Assembly: GCA_022821805.1 (NCBI GenBank)
Contig: JAJECX010000038.1
Location: 86,411-150,410, forward strand
Reading direction: 5' to 3'
From: Anaerolineae bacterium
GTDB taxonomy: Bacteria > Chloroflexota > Anaerolineae > Aggregatilineales > Phototrophicaceae
Length of the DNA: 64,000 bases
A model generated the notes under the pieces. The model did no database searches. It worked only from the letters and a program-made list of their open reading frames with translations, and was not told the origin of the DNA. How positions within the stretch are numbered: position 1 is the stretch's first letter; every line of letters starts with the position of its first letter. Positions 18,561 to 29,842 of this stretch are shown one piece after another. Position numbers and translations under genes: made by a program.

Positions 18561-19454
18561 TCAACCCGATGCGTCTTTTCCTTCTGAGTACATGGGCATG
18601 TCGTCGTGCGTCATCGACGCGGCGCGGGCGGGGCGCGCCCAGCGATTGCTGAAGACCAGGTCGCCAAATTCGATCGCGTCATCCAGATCGCCCATTTGCA
18701 TGTCGGCTATGCTGATATCGAGGTCGTAAACTTCGCCCGTGCCGCATTGGAGCCGCAGCGTGAATTTGTCCTCGCTCCGCAGATCTTCGCGCAGCCCGGC
18801 GAGCATAATGTGCGCGCCGCCTGGGCGCAGCTCCAGCGTCTCGCCGGCGGGGACGACCAAGGATTCGAGCGCATCCATGCGGGCGATATCGTTTTCGATG
18901 ACGGTCTGGTGGAAATCGATATGCTCGGCGGCGCCGCTCTCGGCGGATACTATGACGCGGTCGGCATCGCCGCGATTCTTGATGCGCATATAGACGGCAC
19001 TCGCTTCGCCGGGCGCGCTATCCATGCCGCTGTGGTCCATCGGCGCCATGGCATTCCCGTTCGCTTCAGTAAGGATCTCGAAGGCGAAGGTCTCGCCGGC
19101 GACATCGCCGCTGGGCCGCTCAAGGCTGGCTTCGACGAGCCAACTGCCAGCCATCGTCCATTCAAAAGACAGACTGAAAACGCCATCGGTCGCGTCCTCG
19201 GCTTCGGCGAAGACGGGGACCATGCCGGCGTGGCTCATGTCGCCGCGGACGCTTAGCGTTCCGGGATTGGATAGCGGCTTGCCGTCCGAATCCCGCACCG
19301 TCAGCATCAGCGTCGTTTCACCGACGACAGTGTCGCTGGCGGTCAGCTCGAGCTCAAGATTGGCCGGGGCGGTCTGCTGCTGCTGGCGGCAGGCGGCGGC
19401 GACCAGCAATACGAGCGCGAGGAAAGCCGGCAGCCGAAGATTGACGATTGTCAA
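18561..19454 (-). CDS. lipoprotein with YtkA-like and PCu(A)C copper chaperone domains
   Basis: A 297-residue exported protein. A signal peptide ends near LLVAAACRQQQQ, probably a lipoprotein Cys. Residues 30-135 resemble YtkA/FixH-type beta domains. The C-terminal half is a PCu(A)C domain with the exact motif H-x10-M-x21-H-x-M, running from the His before QTVIENDIARM to HIM. PCu(A)C proteins carry copper outside the membrane, usually to cytochrome oxidase. The membrane gene 18 nt upstream on the same strand is probably co-transcribed. No oxidase genes are in view. Confidence 0.9.
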   Translation of the reverse strand: MTIVNLRLPAFLALVLLVAAACRQQQQTAPANLELELTASDTVVGETTLMLTVRDSDGKPLSNPGTLSVRGDMSHAGMVPVFAEAEDATDGVFSLSFEWTMAGSWLVEASLERPSGDVAGETFAFEILTEANGNAMAPMDHSGMDSAPGEASAVYMRIKNRGDADRVIVSAESGAAEHIDFHQTVIENDIARMDALESLVVPAGETLELRPGGAHIMLAGLREDLRSEDKFTLRLQCGTGEVYDLDISIADMQMGDLDDAIEFGDLVFSNRWARPARAASMTHDDMPMYSEGKDASG

Positions 19455-19472
19455 AGTTGCCCTCTTGATGCT

Positions 19473-20561
19473 TTAGGTTGATTCGCTGGCTAAGATCGCG
19501 GGCTGCCGCATGATCATGCTCAGCCCATAGCCGAAGGCGCCGGCCATAATCGGGACGCCCAGCCACATGTGGATCAGCCACCAGAGCTCGCCGCTGCCCC
19601 AAACGGAATTGCCCAATATATGGACCGCCAGCATCGCGCCAAGACTGTAGGCGAAGGGAATGAGGCAGCCGGCGATCCGCAGTCGGCGCGTATCAATCGG
19701 TTCTGATCCGCTGAGGAGATAATCGCCCAGCAAGCCGACAAGGGCGGCGCTGAGGGCGAATATGAATTCGCCAGCCTCGCCGACGCGATACCAGGTCATC
19801 AGCAGCGAATTGACGATAAAGAGCAGCGTGATCGCCCCGAAGGGCAGCCGCCAGCGGCGCGCCATGAATAGCGCCGAGCCAAGCAGGATATTGCTTTGGA
19901 TGACGAAGGGAGCGATCCCGGCGACGTCATGCAAATGGTGTGGCTGGGGCCGCGGCCCGGTCAGAATGATCAGGTCGCCGCCGATAGGGGCGTAAGCATT
20001 AAAGAAAGTAAAAACCGAAGTGATGCAGATGAAGCAAAGTATGGCGGGGGCGAGGCTGCCCCAACTGCCATCGCTTTCCCGCTGCCATAGCGCGCGGATG
20101 GGACCAGTCATAATGAGCAAGCCCGTCAACGCGAGGTAGAGATGCGAGGGGCTGATCAGCGCTTCGATGCCCTCTTCGAAACCGAAAATCTCATGCCAGA
20201 GCATATCAGCGGCGCCGCCAGCGCCAAAGGCGAAGAAGCCAATCAGCGAGAGCGCATAACCGGCGGGCAGAGCCTTGCTCCAGCGGAATCCTTTGCTGAC
20301 ATTGCGGAAATGACAGATGACTAAAGCGAGACCGGAGAGACCGACGGCGCTGTATAGAAGCGCGTGCCAAGGCGTAAAAAAGCTGTCATCGACCTGTCCG
20401 TGATTATGCGCCCAGCCGTCGATGTACAAACCAAATACAATGGCGCAGGAGATGAGCGCCATCGCCCAATCCAATCGCAGATTGTCGGCTGGCAAGCCTT
20501 CGATGGCGCGCGCGTCAGCAGCGGGCGACATCATCTGGTCTGATGATTTTGTGAAAGCCAT
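19473..20561 (-). CDS. polytopic membrane protein, possibly copper-linked
   Basis: I do not recognise a named family. The 362-residue protein has about nine hydrophobic helices and several His/Asp/Glu residues near or within them: GWAHNHGQVDDSFF, TPWHALLYS, MLWHEIFGFEEGIEAL and SPSHLYLAL. Such clusters could bind a metal. The gene is 18 nt upstream of the copper chaperone and shares its strand, so a role in copper handling or oxidase assembly is inferred from position only. The start at 20561 (MAFTKSSDQMMS) is the first ATG. Confidence 0.75.
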   Translation of the reverse strand: MAFTKSSDQMMSPAADARAIEGLPADNLRLDWAMALISCAIVFGLYIDGWAHNHGQVDDSFFTPWHALLYSAVGLSGLALVICHFRNVSKGFRWSKALPAGYALSLIGFFAFGAGGAADMLWHEIFGFEEGIEALISPSHLYLALTGLLIMTGPIRALWQRESDGSWGSLAPAILCFICITSVFTFFNAYAPIGGDLIILTGPRPQPHHLHDVAGIAPFVIQSNILLGSALFMARRWRLPFGAITLLFIVNSLLMTWYRVGEAGEFIFALSAALVGLLGDYLLSGSEPIDTRRLRIAGCLIPFAYSLGAMLAVHILGNSVWGSGELWWLIHMWLGVPIMAGAFGYGLSMIMRQPAILASEST

Positions 20562-20747
20562 TGGTCATTGTCTTTCGCTTTCCTTTCATTCCATTTTATT
20601 CGAGATAGGCTCAATAGCAAAGTTCGGCTTCCGATGGGCGCGCTCGATCGGCTTCATCATCAGCAGGTAGGGGCGCGCTTCGCTAGCGCGCATTCGGCAT
20701 TGGAGTAAAATCGAGTTATTGCTAGGCGGAATCCGCTTCGGTGGGAT

Positions 20748-22862
20748 ATGGCATTTGAATTAGAAGCGCTAGTGGGGCACCTATACATCGTCGGTGGACG
20801 GGTTATCAATGTCAACCCGCCGGGCGCTTTGGTAGAAGTGGCGCCACCCTCCGCGGCGCCGGGGCGCGAAGGGGACACGTTTTTTCTGCTGATCGCGCCG
20901 TCGGGTTCGATCGCCCCGACCACCTTTTACGAGCAGCTGGCGCGGCTGGCGGCTGAGCGCTATTTCAGCGCGGGCGGCAGCGTGACCATCGCCCTGCGCA
21001 CGATGTTCCAGTTGATCAACCGCAATCTCTATGAGCACAATCTGGAACACAGCGAAGACGCGCCGAAGCAATTTGAAACGAGCATGATCGCGGCGGTTTT
21101 GCATGAAGATGATATGTATGTCGCGCGCGTGGGCCCAGTGGTGTCGGTTTTGCAGACGGCTGGCTTGACCCTGACCTTTCCCGAGGATCTGAAGGATGAC
21201 GAGCCCTTGTTCAGCGTGCCGCTCGGGTTGCTGCCGGAGCCGGAGATCTCGATGGTTCGCTACGGCGTCAATGCCGGCAGCCGCCTGGTGCTTTCCGATG
21301 GCAATTTGGCCGATATACCGGGCGACAGATTGACAAGCATCTTGTTGGAGAATGATATCGAGCAAGTGCTACGCAATCTGCGGCGGACGATCAAGATTCA
21401 GAGCCAGTTGATGCTGGTCGAATTGGTGCCGCCGGAGTATGAGAGCCCGGTCTTGGCGGCGCCGGGCGAATCATCGCATGAAGTGAGCATGAGGCTGGGC
21501 GCGGCGCGTCAGCAGCTGAACATGGAGATAGAAGGCGCGCAATGGAAGGGACTGCGTCGCGGCGATTTCCTTTCGCTGTTGCGCTGGGGATTGGCGCGCC
21601 TGGCGGGGCAAATTGCCGGTGTGCTGATTTTCTTCGCCGATCTGCTGCAGCGGTTTTTTCCGCTGCCGGAAGTGACGCCGACGCGGCGACTGTCTTCCGG
21701 CACGCTGATACTGACGGTATTGCTGATTCCCTTGATCATCGTCAGCATTGTCGTTTTGTCTTGGGTGTCCAATCTGGGCGAGACTGAGTTTGAGCAATGC
21801 CTGGGCCGCTTGCAAGAGACGGCGAATTTGGCGCGCTCATTGGATACGAGCAATCGGCGCAGCGTCACATCGGCTTGGAACGCGGCGCTGCAGGTGGCTG
21901 AAGCCTGCGATGTGATGCGCCGAGATGACCCGGCGGTGGCGGCAATGCGCGAGGAGGCGCAATCGCTGATTGACGCCATCAACAACGTGAAGCGGCGGGA
22001 AGCGCTTCCGCTTACGAATTTCGAAGACGCGGCGATCACGCGCTTGCGATTGCAAGGCACCGACCTTTACGCGTTGGATGACAAGAACGACCTGGTGTAC
22101 AGCATCAAGCTTTCGGATGATGGCAAGGCGCCGCTGCGGCAGGAGCCGATTTCGCTGATGCGCATCGGCGCGGCGCATGAGGGCGGCTACACAATCGGGC
22201 AGATCGTCGATATCGCCTTTGATGATCACTCCGGCGACTTGACGATGCTGGACCGAAACGGCACCCTGGTGCGCTGTTCGCCGCAATTCATCTTGAACTG
22301 CGATGCGCAGCGTGTGCTGAACGCCAACAATTGGGAGGGTCCGAAATCGCTAACGATTTGGGCGCGCAAGCTGTATATTCTGGATAGCGAGGCTGGGCAG
22401 ATCTGGCGCTACGATCCATCGGGCAGCAGTTACGTAAGCGCGCCGCGCGAGTATTTTGCCGGCTCGGCGCGGCCCAATCTGCGCAATGTCGTCGATTTCA
22501 CGATTAGCCAGAAAGGCACGGTGTACGTGCTTTACGATGACGGCATAATGAAGACCTATATCGGCGGAAACGAATCGCCCTTTGTCTTCAGCGGGTTCAA
22601 CGAAGGCAGCGAACCGGACATCGTTCATACAGACGGCTTCTTTCTCAACGACAGTCCCTTCGCGCCGGGATTCTTCCTCACCAGCCGGCGGACGCGGACG
22701 ATATTCGAGACGACGGTGGCCGGCACCTTCATGGACAGCTATCAAGCTTTTGATCAGGAGAAACTGGAATTAATTTCGGCTGTTGTGGCGTATCCGGAAC
22801 AGAATCTGGTCTATGTCGCGTCTGGCAACACGATCTTTTACCTCAGCATGGAATTGGGTTAG
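20748..22862 (+). CDS. PP2C-like membrane protein with C-terminal propeller
   Basis: A 704-residue protein. Residues 1-250 resemble a degenerate PP2C-type phosphatase (SMIAAVLHEDDMYVARVGPV, then GSRLVLSDGNLADI), but the metal-binding Asp set is not clearly complete. A hydrophobic stretch near 275-300 and a strong membrane helix near 318-340 (LILTVLLIPLIIVSIVVLSW) follow. The outer 360 residues carry repeated beta-strand blocks (LYALDDKNDLVYSIKL, LYILDSEAGQIWRYD, TVYVLYDDGIMKTYIGG) that look like a beta-propeller. An inside phosphatase-like and outside sensor plan mirrors the kinase-like gene at 9731. Function is inferred. Confidence 0.75.
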   Translation: MAFELEALVGHLYIVGGRVINVNPPGALVEVAPPSAAPGREGDTFFLLIAPSGSIAPTTFYEQLARLAAERYFSAGGSVTIALRTMFQLINRNLYEHNLEHSEDAPKQFETSMIAAVLHEDDMYVARVGPVVSVLQTAGLTLTFPEDLKDDEPLFSVPLGLLPEPEISMVRYGVNAGSRLVLSDGNLADIPGDRLTSILLENDIEQVLRNLRRTIKIQSQLMLVELVPPEYESPVLAAPGESSHEVSMRLGAARQQLNMEIEGAQWKGLRRGDFLSLLRWGLARLAGQIAGVLIFFADLLQRFFPLPEVTPTRRLSSGTLILTVLLIPLIIVSIVVLSWVSNLGETEFEQCLGRLQETANLARSLDTSNRRSVTSAWNAALQVAEACDVMRRDDPAVAAMREEAQSLIDAINNVKRREALPLTNFEDAAITRLRLQGTDLYALDDKNDLVYSIKLSDDGKAPLRQEPISLMRIGAAHEGGYTIGQIVDIAFDDHSGDLTMLDRNGTLVRCSPQFILNCDAQRVLNANNWEGPKSLTIWARKLYILDSEAGQIWRYDPSGSSYVSAPREYFAGSARPNLRNVVDFTISQKGTVYVLYDDGIMKTYIGGNESPFVFSGFNEGSEPDIVHTDGFFLNDSPFAPGFFLTSRRTRTIFETTVAGTFMDSYQAFDQEKLELISAVVAYPEQNLVYVASGNTIFYLSMELG

Positions 22863-23016
22863 CGACCGCCCCCATCACCCGCCTCCGCCGTCGACGAACT
22901 GCTTTGTGGCGGGCAACCTTGTTGCACTTGCGACCTTTGTTGAGGACTGAATGTGGACACAATTGGGAGAAAACAAGCTAGACACGGCAGTCACGAGATC
23001 TTAGCGAATTGGGAAT

Positions 23017-24776
<1,760 letters not shown>

Positions 24777-24865
24777 ATTATCTACTTGATCAGCTTAGCT
24801 GTTCAATTCAGAAATACGCTAAATGCACGCGACTCGAAACCAATTCAACAGAAGGCAGGCTAGGC

Positions 24866-25522
24866 ATGGGCAAGAAAGTATTGATGGTATACGGCGGCTG
24901 GGAAGGGCACGACCCCAAGGAGACCACGCATTTATTCGCCGGTCTGTTGGAAGAGGCGGGCTTGGACGTGACTTTGTCGGAGACGCTGGATAGCTTTCTC
25001 GATGAAGAGTTGATGGCGTCGGTGGACATGGTCACGCCGATCAACACGATGAGTTCAATTTCAAGCGAGCAAGAAGCGGGACTGTTGAACGAGATACGCG
25101 GGCGCGGTCTAAATGTAGGCGGCTGGCATGGCGGCATGGGGGACGCCTTCCGCATGAACACCGAGTATCAGTTCATGGTCGGCGGGCAATGGGTGGCGCA
25201 TCCGGGCAACATCATTGATTATACGGTGAATGTCGACGATCAGAAGCACCCGATCACGGCGGGCATCCCCGACTTCAATATGCGATCCGAGCAGTATTAC
25301 ATGCACACCGACCCGGGCAATAATGTGTTGGCGACCACAACCTTCAGCGGCGAGCACGCATTCTGGATTGATGGCACGGTGATGCCGGTGGTGTGGACGC
25401 GCAGTTACGGCAAGGGCAAGATCTTCTACAGTTCGCTGGGCCATGTGGTTGGCGATTTTGATGTGCCGGAAGCGCGGGAAATCGTGCGGCGCGGCTTGCT
25501 GTGGGCGGCTGACAGCTTGTAG
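24866..25522 (+). CDS. ThuA-like domain protein
   Basis: A 218-residue protein of the ThuA (trehalose utilisation-like) family, which has a class I glutamine amidotransferase-like fold without the amidotransferase triad. Typical segments are [45 protein letters not shown] and [20 protein letters not shown]. ThuA proteins accompany sugar catabolism and oxidoreductase genes; the reaction is not firmly established. It stands alone, converging on the mannosyltransferase gene. The start is supported by the family N-terminus. Confidence 0.9.
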   Translation: MGKKVLMVYGGWEGHDPKETTHLFAGLLEEAGLDVTLSETLDSFLDEELMASVDMVTPINTMSSISSEQEAGLLNEIRGRGLNVGGWHGGMGDAFRMNTEYQFMVGGQWVAHPGNIIDYTVNVDDQKHPITAGIPDFNMRSEQYYMHTDPGNNVLATTTFSGEHAFWIDGTVMPVVWTRSYGKGKIFYSSLGHVVGDFDVPEAREIVRRGLLWAADSL

Positions 25523-25529
25523 CGAGGCG

Positions 25530-26306
25530 CTAGTCGCCGTATTCGGTTGAGCGACGATCGCAAGATTTTAGCGCGCGGTGGCGAAACTTTATCTGCCAAA
25601 CGCGCAGTGCCGCTTCCAAGGCGATTGTGCCGGTCATTTTGGAGTCGCCATGTTGGCGATCGGGGAAATGGATCGGCACTTCGCCGATGCGGTATCCAAG
25701 ACGGTGCGCCAAATAAATCATCTCGACCTGAAAGACGTATCCGTTGGCTTTGACCCGGTTCAGGTCAATGCCGATGAGGCTGGCGCGGCGATAACAGCGG
25801 AATCCGCCGGTTGCATCTAGTACCGGGATACGCAAAATGGCCGGCGCATAGACGCGGTTCGCCCACCAGCTGAGCAACTTTCGGAGAGGTCCCCAACCTT
25901 CGTCGACGCTACCGCCTGCGGCGTAGCGCGAACCAAGGACAACATTGTATTCCCGCGTCTGTTCCAGCAGTTGCGGAATGTATATCGGCTGATGGGAAAG
26001 GTCGGCGTCCATCTGGATGACCAGATCGGCGCCAAGCGCGAGCGCGCGCTTGAAACCCTGGATGTAAGCCGGACCCAGTCCTTGTTTCTCGGGACGATGC
26101 AGCACGTTTATCCGGCCTCTGTAGGCAACTTCCTCTGCCAGTTCTTCGGTGACTTGTCCGGTGCCATCGGGCGAATTATCGTCAACGACCAAAAGATGCA
26201 AATTAGGGATATTCAAGGCGAAGAGCGCGGGAACGATGCGTGGGATATTCTCACGCTCGTTATAAGTCGGCAGGACGACAATCACCTTTGGAGGAGTCGC
26301 GGACAT
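25530..26306 (-). CDS. polyprenol-phosphate mannosyltransferase (DPM1/Ppm-like GT2)
   Basis: A 258-residue family 2 glycosyltransferase: nucleotide-binding VVLPTYNERENI, VVDDNSPDGT and QMDADLSHQP, then DATGGFRCYRR and VPIHFPDRQHGDSKM. This pattern is that of dolichyl- or polyprenyl-phosphate beta-D-mannosyltransferases, which load mannose from GDP-mannose onto the lipid carrier on the inner membrane face. There is no C-terminal membrane domain, as in soluble DPM1. Its product could feed the GT39 enzyme at 6180-7652. It lies 17 nt after the transketolase stop on the same strand, probably in one transcript. Confidence 0.9.
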   Translation of the reverse strand: MSATPPKVIVVLPTYNERENIPRIVPALFALNIPNLHLLVVDDNSPDGTGQVTEELAEEVAYRGRINVLHRPEKQGLGPAYIQGFKRALALGADLVIQMDADLSHQPIYIPQLLEQTREYNVVLGSRYAAGGSVDEGWGPLRKLLSWWANRVYAPAILRIPVLDATGGFRCYRRASLIGIDLNRVKANGYVFQVEMIYLAHRLGYRIGEVPIHFPDRQHGDSKMTGTIALEAALRVWQIKFRHRALKSCDRRSTEYGD

Positions 26307-26323
26307 AAGCCTGTGGGTTCTCG

Positions 26324-28324
26324 TCAGCTATCGAGAAGCGCATTGACCGCTTCGGCGACGTGACCGGGTGTAAGACCGTATTCCTCGTATATCTTGGCAT
26401 AGGGCGCGCTGGCGCCGAAGCGATCGACGCCGATGGCGACGCCGCGGTCGCCGATATAGCGGGACCAGCCGAGCGTTGCGCCAGCTTCAATGCTGACACG
26501 GCAGGTCACGCCTGAAGGCAGCACAGAGTCGCGGTAGGTTTGATCTTGCGCTTCGAATAGTTCCCAGCAGGGCATAGAAACGACGCGCGCGCGAATGTCG
26601 GCATCTTCCAGCAGTCCGGCCGCGTCCAGCGCGATTGCGACTTCGCTGCCGCTCGCCATGATGATGGCGTCAACATCGCCGGATTCGTGCTCGGAAAGGA
26701 CATAGGCGCCGCGGGCGACGCCTTCGTGGATACCGGCGTCGTTGCCGGCGAGAATGGGCAGGTCTTGTCGGCTGAGAACGACGGCGGCTGGATGGCCAAG
26801 TTCGGCGATGGCGGCCCAGGCGCCGACGGTTTCGGTGGCGTCGGCGGGCCGGAAGACGTGGAGGTTGGGCATGGCGCGCAGGGACATTAGCTGCTCGATC
26901 GGCTGGTGGGTCGGTCCATCTTCTCCCAATCCAATGCTGTCATGGGTGAAGACGTAAACCGTCGGAATATCCATCAGGGCGCCGAGCCGAATGGCGGGCC
27001 GCATATAGTCACTGAAGGTGAAGAAGGTGGCGCTGTAGGGCTTGACGATGCCGCCGTGCAAAGCGAGTCCATTAATGATTGCGCCCATGGCATGTTCACG
27101 CACGCCAAAGCGCAGATTGCGTTCGGCTGCTCGATTGGGACCAGTGTTGTCGGCGCCCTTGATCAAAGTTCGGGTGCTGCCGGCCAGGTCGGCATCACCG
27201 CCGATCATGGTCGGCGCAAACTTCGCCAGCGCATTCAAGGCGTCGCCGCCAGCGCTGCGGGTGGCGATGGCGCCGCCGGCTTCATAGCTGGGCAAGGCGT
27301 CTCGCCAGCCCGGTGCGAAGTCGCCAGCCATCGCCCGATCCCACTCCTCAGCGAGATCAGGGTGGGCTGCGCGCCAAGCGGCGAAACGGGACCGCCATTC
27401 TGATTCGGCAGCGGCGCCCGCGTCGACAGCGCCGCGGAAATGCTCGAGCGCTTCTCCGGGAACGTGAAAGGTTTCGGTCGTACTCCAGCCGAGAGTTTGT
27501 TTCGCCAGCGCGACTTCATCGTCGCCGAGCGGACTGCCATGCGCGCTGCTCTTGCCTTGTTTGTTGGGGCTGCCATAACCGATGATGGTGCGTATGGCAA
27601 TCAGGCTGGGTTGATCGGCGGTAGATTTCGCTTCGGCGAGCGCATCGTTGATCGCCGCGATATCGTTGCCGTCGGCGACGCGGCTGACATGCCAGCCCAT
27701 GGCGCGGAAGCGGCCCGCGACATCTTCGGAGAAGGTCATATCCGCGGCGCCGTCGAGGGTGATCTGGTTGTCGTCATAGAGGAAGATCAGTTTGCCAAGC
27801 CCCCAATGCCCGGCAAGGGCGGCCGCTTCAAGGCAGACGCCTTCCATTAGATCGCCATCGCTGACAAGCACGAAAGTATGGTGATCGACAATCTCGTGGC
27901 TTGGGCGGTTGAAATGATCGGCGAGAAAAGCCTCTGCCAGCGCCATGCCGACGGCTGTAGCGGCGCCTTGTCCAAGGGGGCCGGTGGTGGTCTCGACGCC
28001 AGCGGTATCGCCATGTTCGGGGTGTCCCGGGGTATTGCTGCCCCATTGGCGGAATGCTTTGAGATCGTCGAGGGTGACATCAAAGCCGGTTAGGTATAGG
28101 AGGGAATACAGCAGCATGGAACCGTGGCCGGCGCTGAGCACGAAGCGATCGCGATCGTGCCAGGCGGGATTGCGCGGATTGAAACGCATGTGGCTCATCC
28201 ACAGGTTGTAAGCCATAGGCGCCGCCCCCATCGGCAGGCCGGGATGTCCGCTGTTGGCATTCTGCACCGCGTCCATAGAGAGCGTGCGGATGGTATTGAT
28301 GGCGAGTTCCGTTAGATCGGGCAC
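26324..28324 (-). CDS. tkt: transketolase
   Basis: A full-length 666-residue transketolase of the pentose phosphate pathway and Calvin-type rearrangements, using thiamine diphosphate. Visible features: substrate loop [11 protein letters not shown], cofactor/metal motif VSDGDLMEG ending near DDNQITLDG, and the central [23 protein letters not shown] with the cofactor-activating Glu. The start is GTG at 28324 with AGGAG about 8 nt upstream. The mannosyltransferase gene follows closely on the same strand. The protein appears intact. Confidence 0.96.
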   Translation of the reverse strand: MPDLTELAINTIRTLSMDAVQNANSGHPGLPMGAAPMAYNLWMSHMRFNPRNPAWHDRDRFVLSAGHGSMLLYSLLYLTGFDVTLDDLKAFRQWGSNTPGHPEHGDTAGVETTTGPLGQGAATAVGMALAEAFLADHFNRPSHEIVDHHTFVLVSDGDLMEGVCLEAAALAGHWGLGKLIFLYDDNQITLDGAADMTFSEDVAGRFRAMGWHVSRVADGNDIAAINDALAEAKSTADQPSLIAIRTIIGYGSPNKQGKSSAHGSPLGDDEVALAKQTLGWSTTETFHVPGEALEHFRGAVDAGAAAESEWRSRFAAWRAAHPDLAEEWDRAMAGDFAPGWRDALPSYEAGGAIATRSAGGDALNALAKFAPTMIGGDADLAGSTRTLIKGADNTGPNRAAERNLRFGVREHAMGAIINGLALHGGIVKPYSATFFTFSDYMRPAIRLGALMDIPTVYVFTHDSIGLGEDGPTHQPIEQLMSLRAMPNLHVFRPADATETVGAWAAIAELGHPAAVVLSRQDLPILAGNDAGIHEGVARGAYVLSEHESGDVDAIIMASGSEVAIALDAAGLLEDADIRARVVSMPCWELFEAQDQTYRDSVLPSGVTCRVSIEAGATLGWSRYIGDRGVAIGVDRFGASAPYAKIYEEYGLTPGHVAEAVNALLDS

Positions 28325-28612
28325 CGATTCACTCCTGTATTTTCAGCGATGTCATAAGCGCAGGCATTATAACAGTGGCGTCCCTAGAGCGAAAAGGTCA
28401 GTCGTTCGCTTGCGGGTCCTTTGGTGGCGGTCCGGCATTTTACGGAGTGATGTTCGCCAATTGAGATAAATGTTGGGGATGAACTCGAATAACGATTTGA
28501 AGGGTAGTTGAGTGGCAGCCCGGCGGAGGCGCAGGTTACAAAAAAGCGGACACTTTGTATCCACTTTCGGTTTCACAGATTGTGCTGTGTCCCAGCGAAT
28601 TGGCGCCGGCGC
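28325..28612. other. intergenic region upstream of transketolase
   Basis: This 288-bp gap holds the transketolase leader and the end of the spoVS region. I see no terminator, repeat or RNA gene in it. Short open frames here have no ribosome binding site and were left out. Confidence 0.4.
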
Positions 28613-28954
28613 TTATTCCGGACGCGGTTCAACGCGAAAACGCACGGCGGTTCTTTCTTGCCCGTCGATATCGACTTCAGTGAAGTACGGCGTGGTCACG
28701 ATATCCATTTCGTCGCGTTCCAGATAACCACGGGCGATGGCCAGTGCTTTGACCGCCTGGTTGACGGCGCCAGCGCCGATCGCCTGAACTTCAGCGCCAT
28801 GATGCTGCCGCATCACGCCAGCAATGGCGCCAGCGACAGCGGTCGAACGCGAACGGGCTGATACCTTTATAATATCCGGACCATCCTCCGCAAATGTGTC
28901 GCTGTCATCCATATAAGAATCGGACAGAGACATGTGGCTGTCGTATTCGGACAT
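28613..28954 (-). CDS. spoVS: SpoVS family protein
   Basis: A 113-residue protein. After a 25-residue acidic leader, the rest matches the SpoVS domain: IIKVSARSRSTAVAGAIAG, EVQAIGAGAVNQAVKALAIA and RGYLERDEMDIVTTP, ending in a basic beta strand. SpoVS is a small Alba-like, probably nucleic-acid-binding protein; it is needed for late sporulation in Bacillus but also occurs in non-sporulating phyla. A GGGGGA ribosome binding site precedes the ATG. It faces away from the putative origin. The leader is longer than in Bacillus SpoVS. Confidence 0.92.
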   Translation of the reverse strand: MSEYDSHMSLSDSYMDDSDTFAEDGPDIIKVSARSRSTAVAGAIAGVMRQHHGAEVQAIGAGAVNQAVKALAIARGYLERDEMDIVTTPYFTEVDIDGQERTAVRFRVEPRPE

Positions 28955-29200
28955 TAGGTCCCCCTTTTTTCAGCGAATGAGCACATAATAGACCGTTAGG
29001 CTCATTAACAAGAGTTTATATGCTTATCGCTTATGTGTCCACCGATTGTAGTAAATTAAGTAGATTCAAGGCTTTCGGGACGATGAAGGCACTTAGCAAA
29101 GTCCATACGGGTATATTTGTAGTATTGATTTATTTGTATTTAGTTTGTATTGGGCATTTACAGCGAATAGGTCATCATGTCAAACGAGATTGCTGATTCG

Positions 29201-29500
29201 ACTTACGAACTGATGATGACAGGATTCAACTGATGATGACAGGATTCAGTTTATCCCAAAACTGGATAAAGTATCTGAACAGGATTGCCTGATTCGATCT
29301 TCATTTTTGTGTGTTCGGCGGTGTTTGAACTTTGCTTGCGAGCAGAGTTGAGTGGAATCGCATGGGATATCTGGGAAAAATTAGCCTTATGCGGTCGAAT
29401 CTGGCCGCTTATCCCAAGTTGATTCTTTGAAAATCCGGAATTCGAGATGGCAATGGAGCGCGCGCTTATCGCAAAATTGGGCGGAGATTATCCCAAACTT
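29201..29500. other. candidate chromosomal replication origin (oriC)
   Basis: The 888-bp gap upstream of dnaA has no gene. It holds four direct copies of a DnaA-box-like 9-mer: TTATCCCAA at 29251-29259, 29409-29417 and 29488-29496, and TTATCGCAA at 29466-29474. A reverse partial copy (TTATCCAG on the other strand) lies at 29262-29269. A 20-bp tandem repeat and AT-rich stretches flank them. The classical box is TTATCCACA, so this would be a lineage variant. Position next to dnaA and diverging gene orientation on both sides support oriC. The rest of the gap (28955-29200 and 29500-29842) shows nothing else clear. Confidence 0.65.
29208..29247. repeat. 20-bp tandem repeat in the origin region
   Basis: AACTGATGATGACAGGATTC occurs twice head to tail (29208-29227 and 29228-29247), directly before the first TTATCCCAA box. 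Iterated short repeats next to DnaA boxes are common in bacterial origins. Confidence 0.8.
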
Positions 29501-29842
29501 AAAATTTCATGATTCATTGCCAGCTTGGTTGAGGCGTTTGTGGCGATCGACTATACTATTATGACCTACGATGAACAGGCCGCGGATCGCTTGGCTAGAC
29601 AGGCGATTCGCGTGCGGGCATGGATTGTACGTCGAGAGAGGCGGGGCGTCTTTGCTCGAAGACTTCCGTAGGTTAGTCAGTTCGTCTGCGCGACTATTGT
29701 AGCCGACAAACACCCCGGTCGGCTGCGTGGCAGATCGGCTGGCATACCCAATTCAATACAATTTGCGTCAGAAGCCAAGGCGGGGCTGCCGCCCTGCGCG
29801 CTGAGCCGGCTTTGAGGACGGTCAGCGCGATCTTGGAGACTC

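Noticed and set aside
29208..29247. Possible CRISPR or iteron array
   Set aside because: There are only two copies with no spacer, so it is not a CRISPR array; it is kept as part of the candidate origin.
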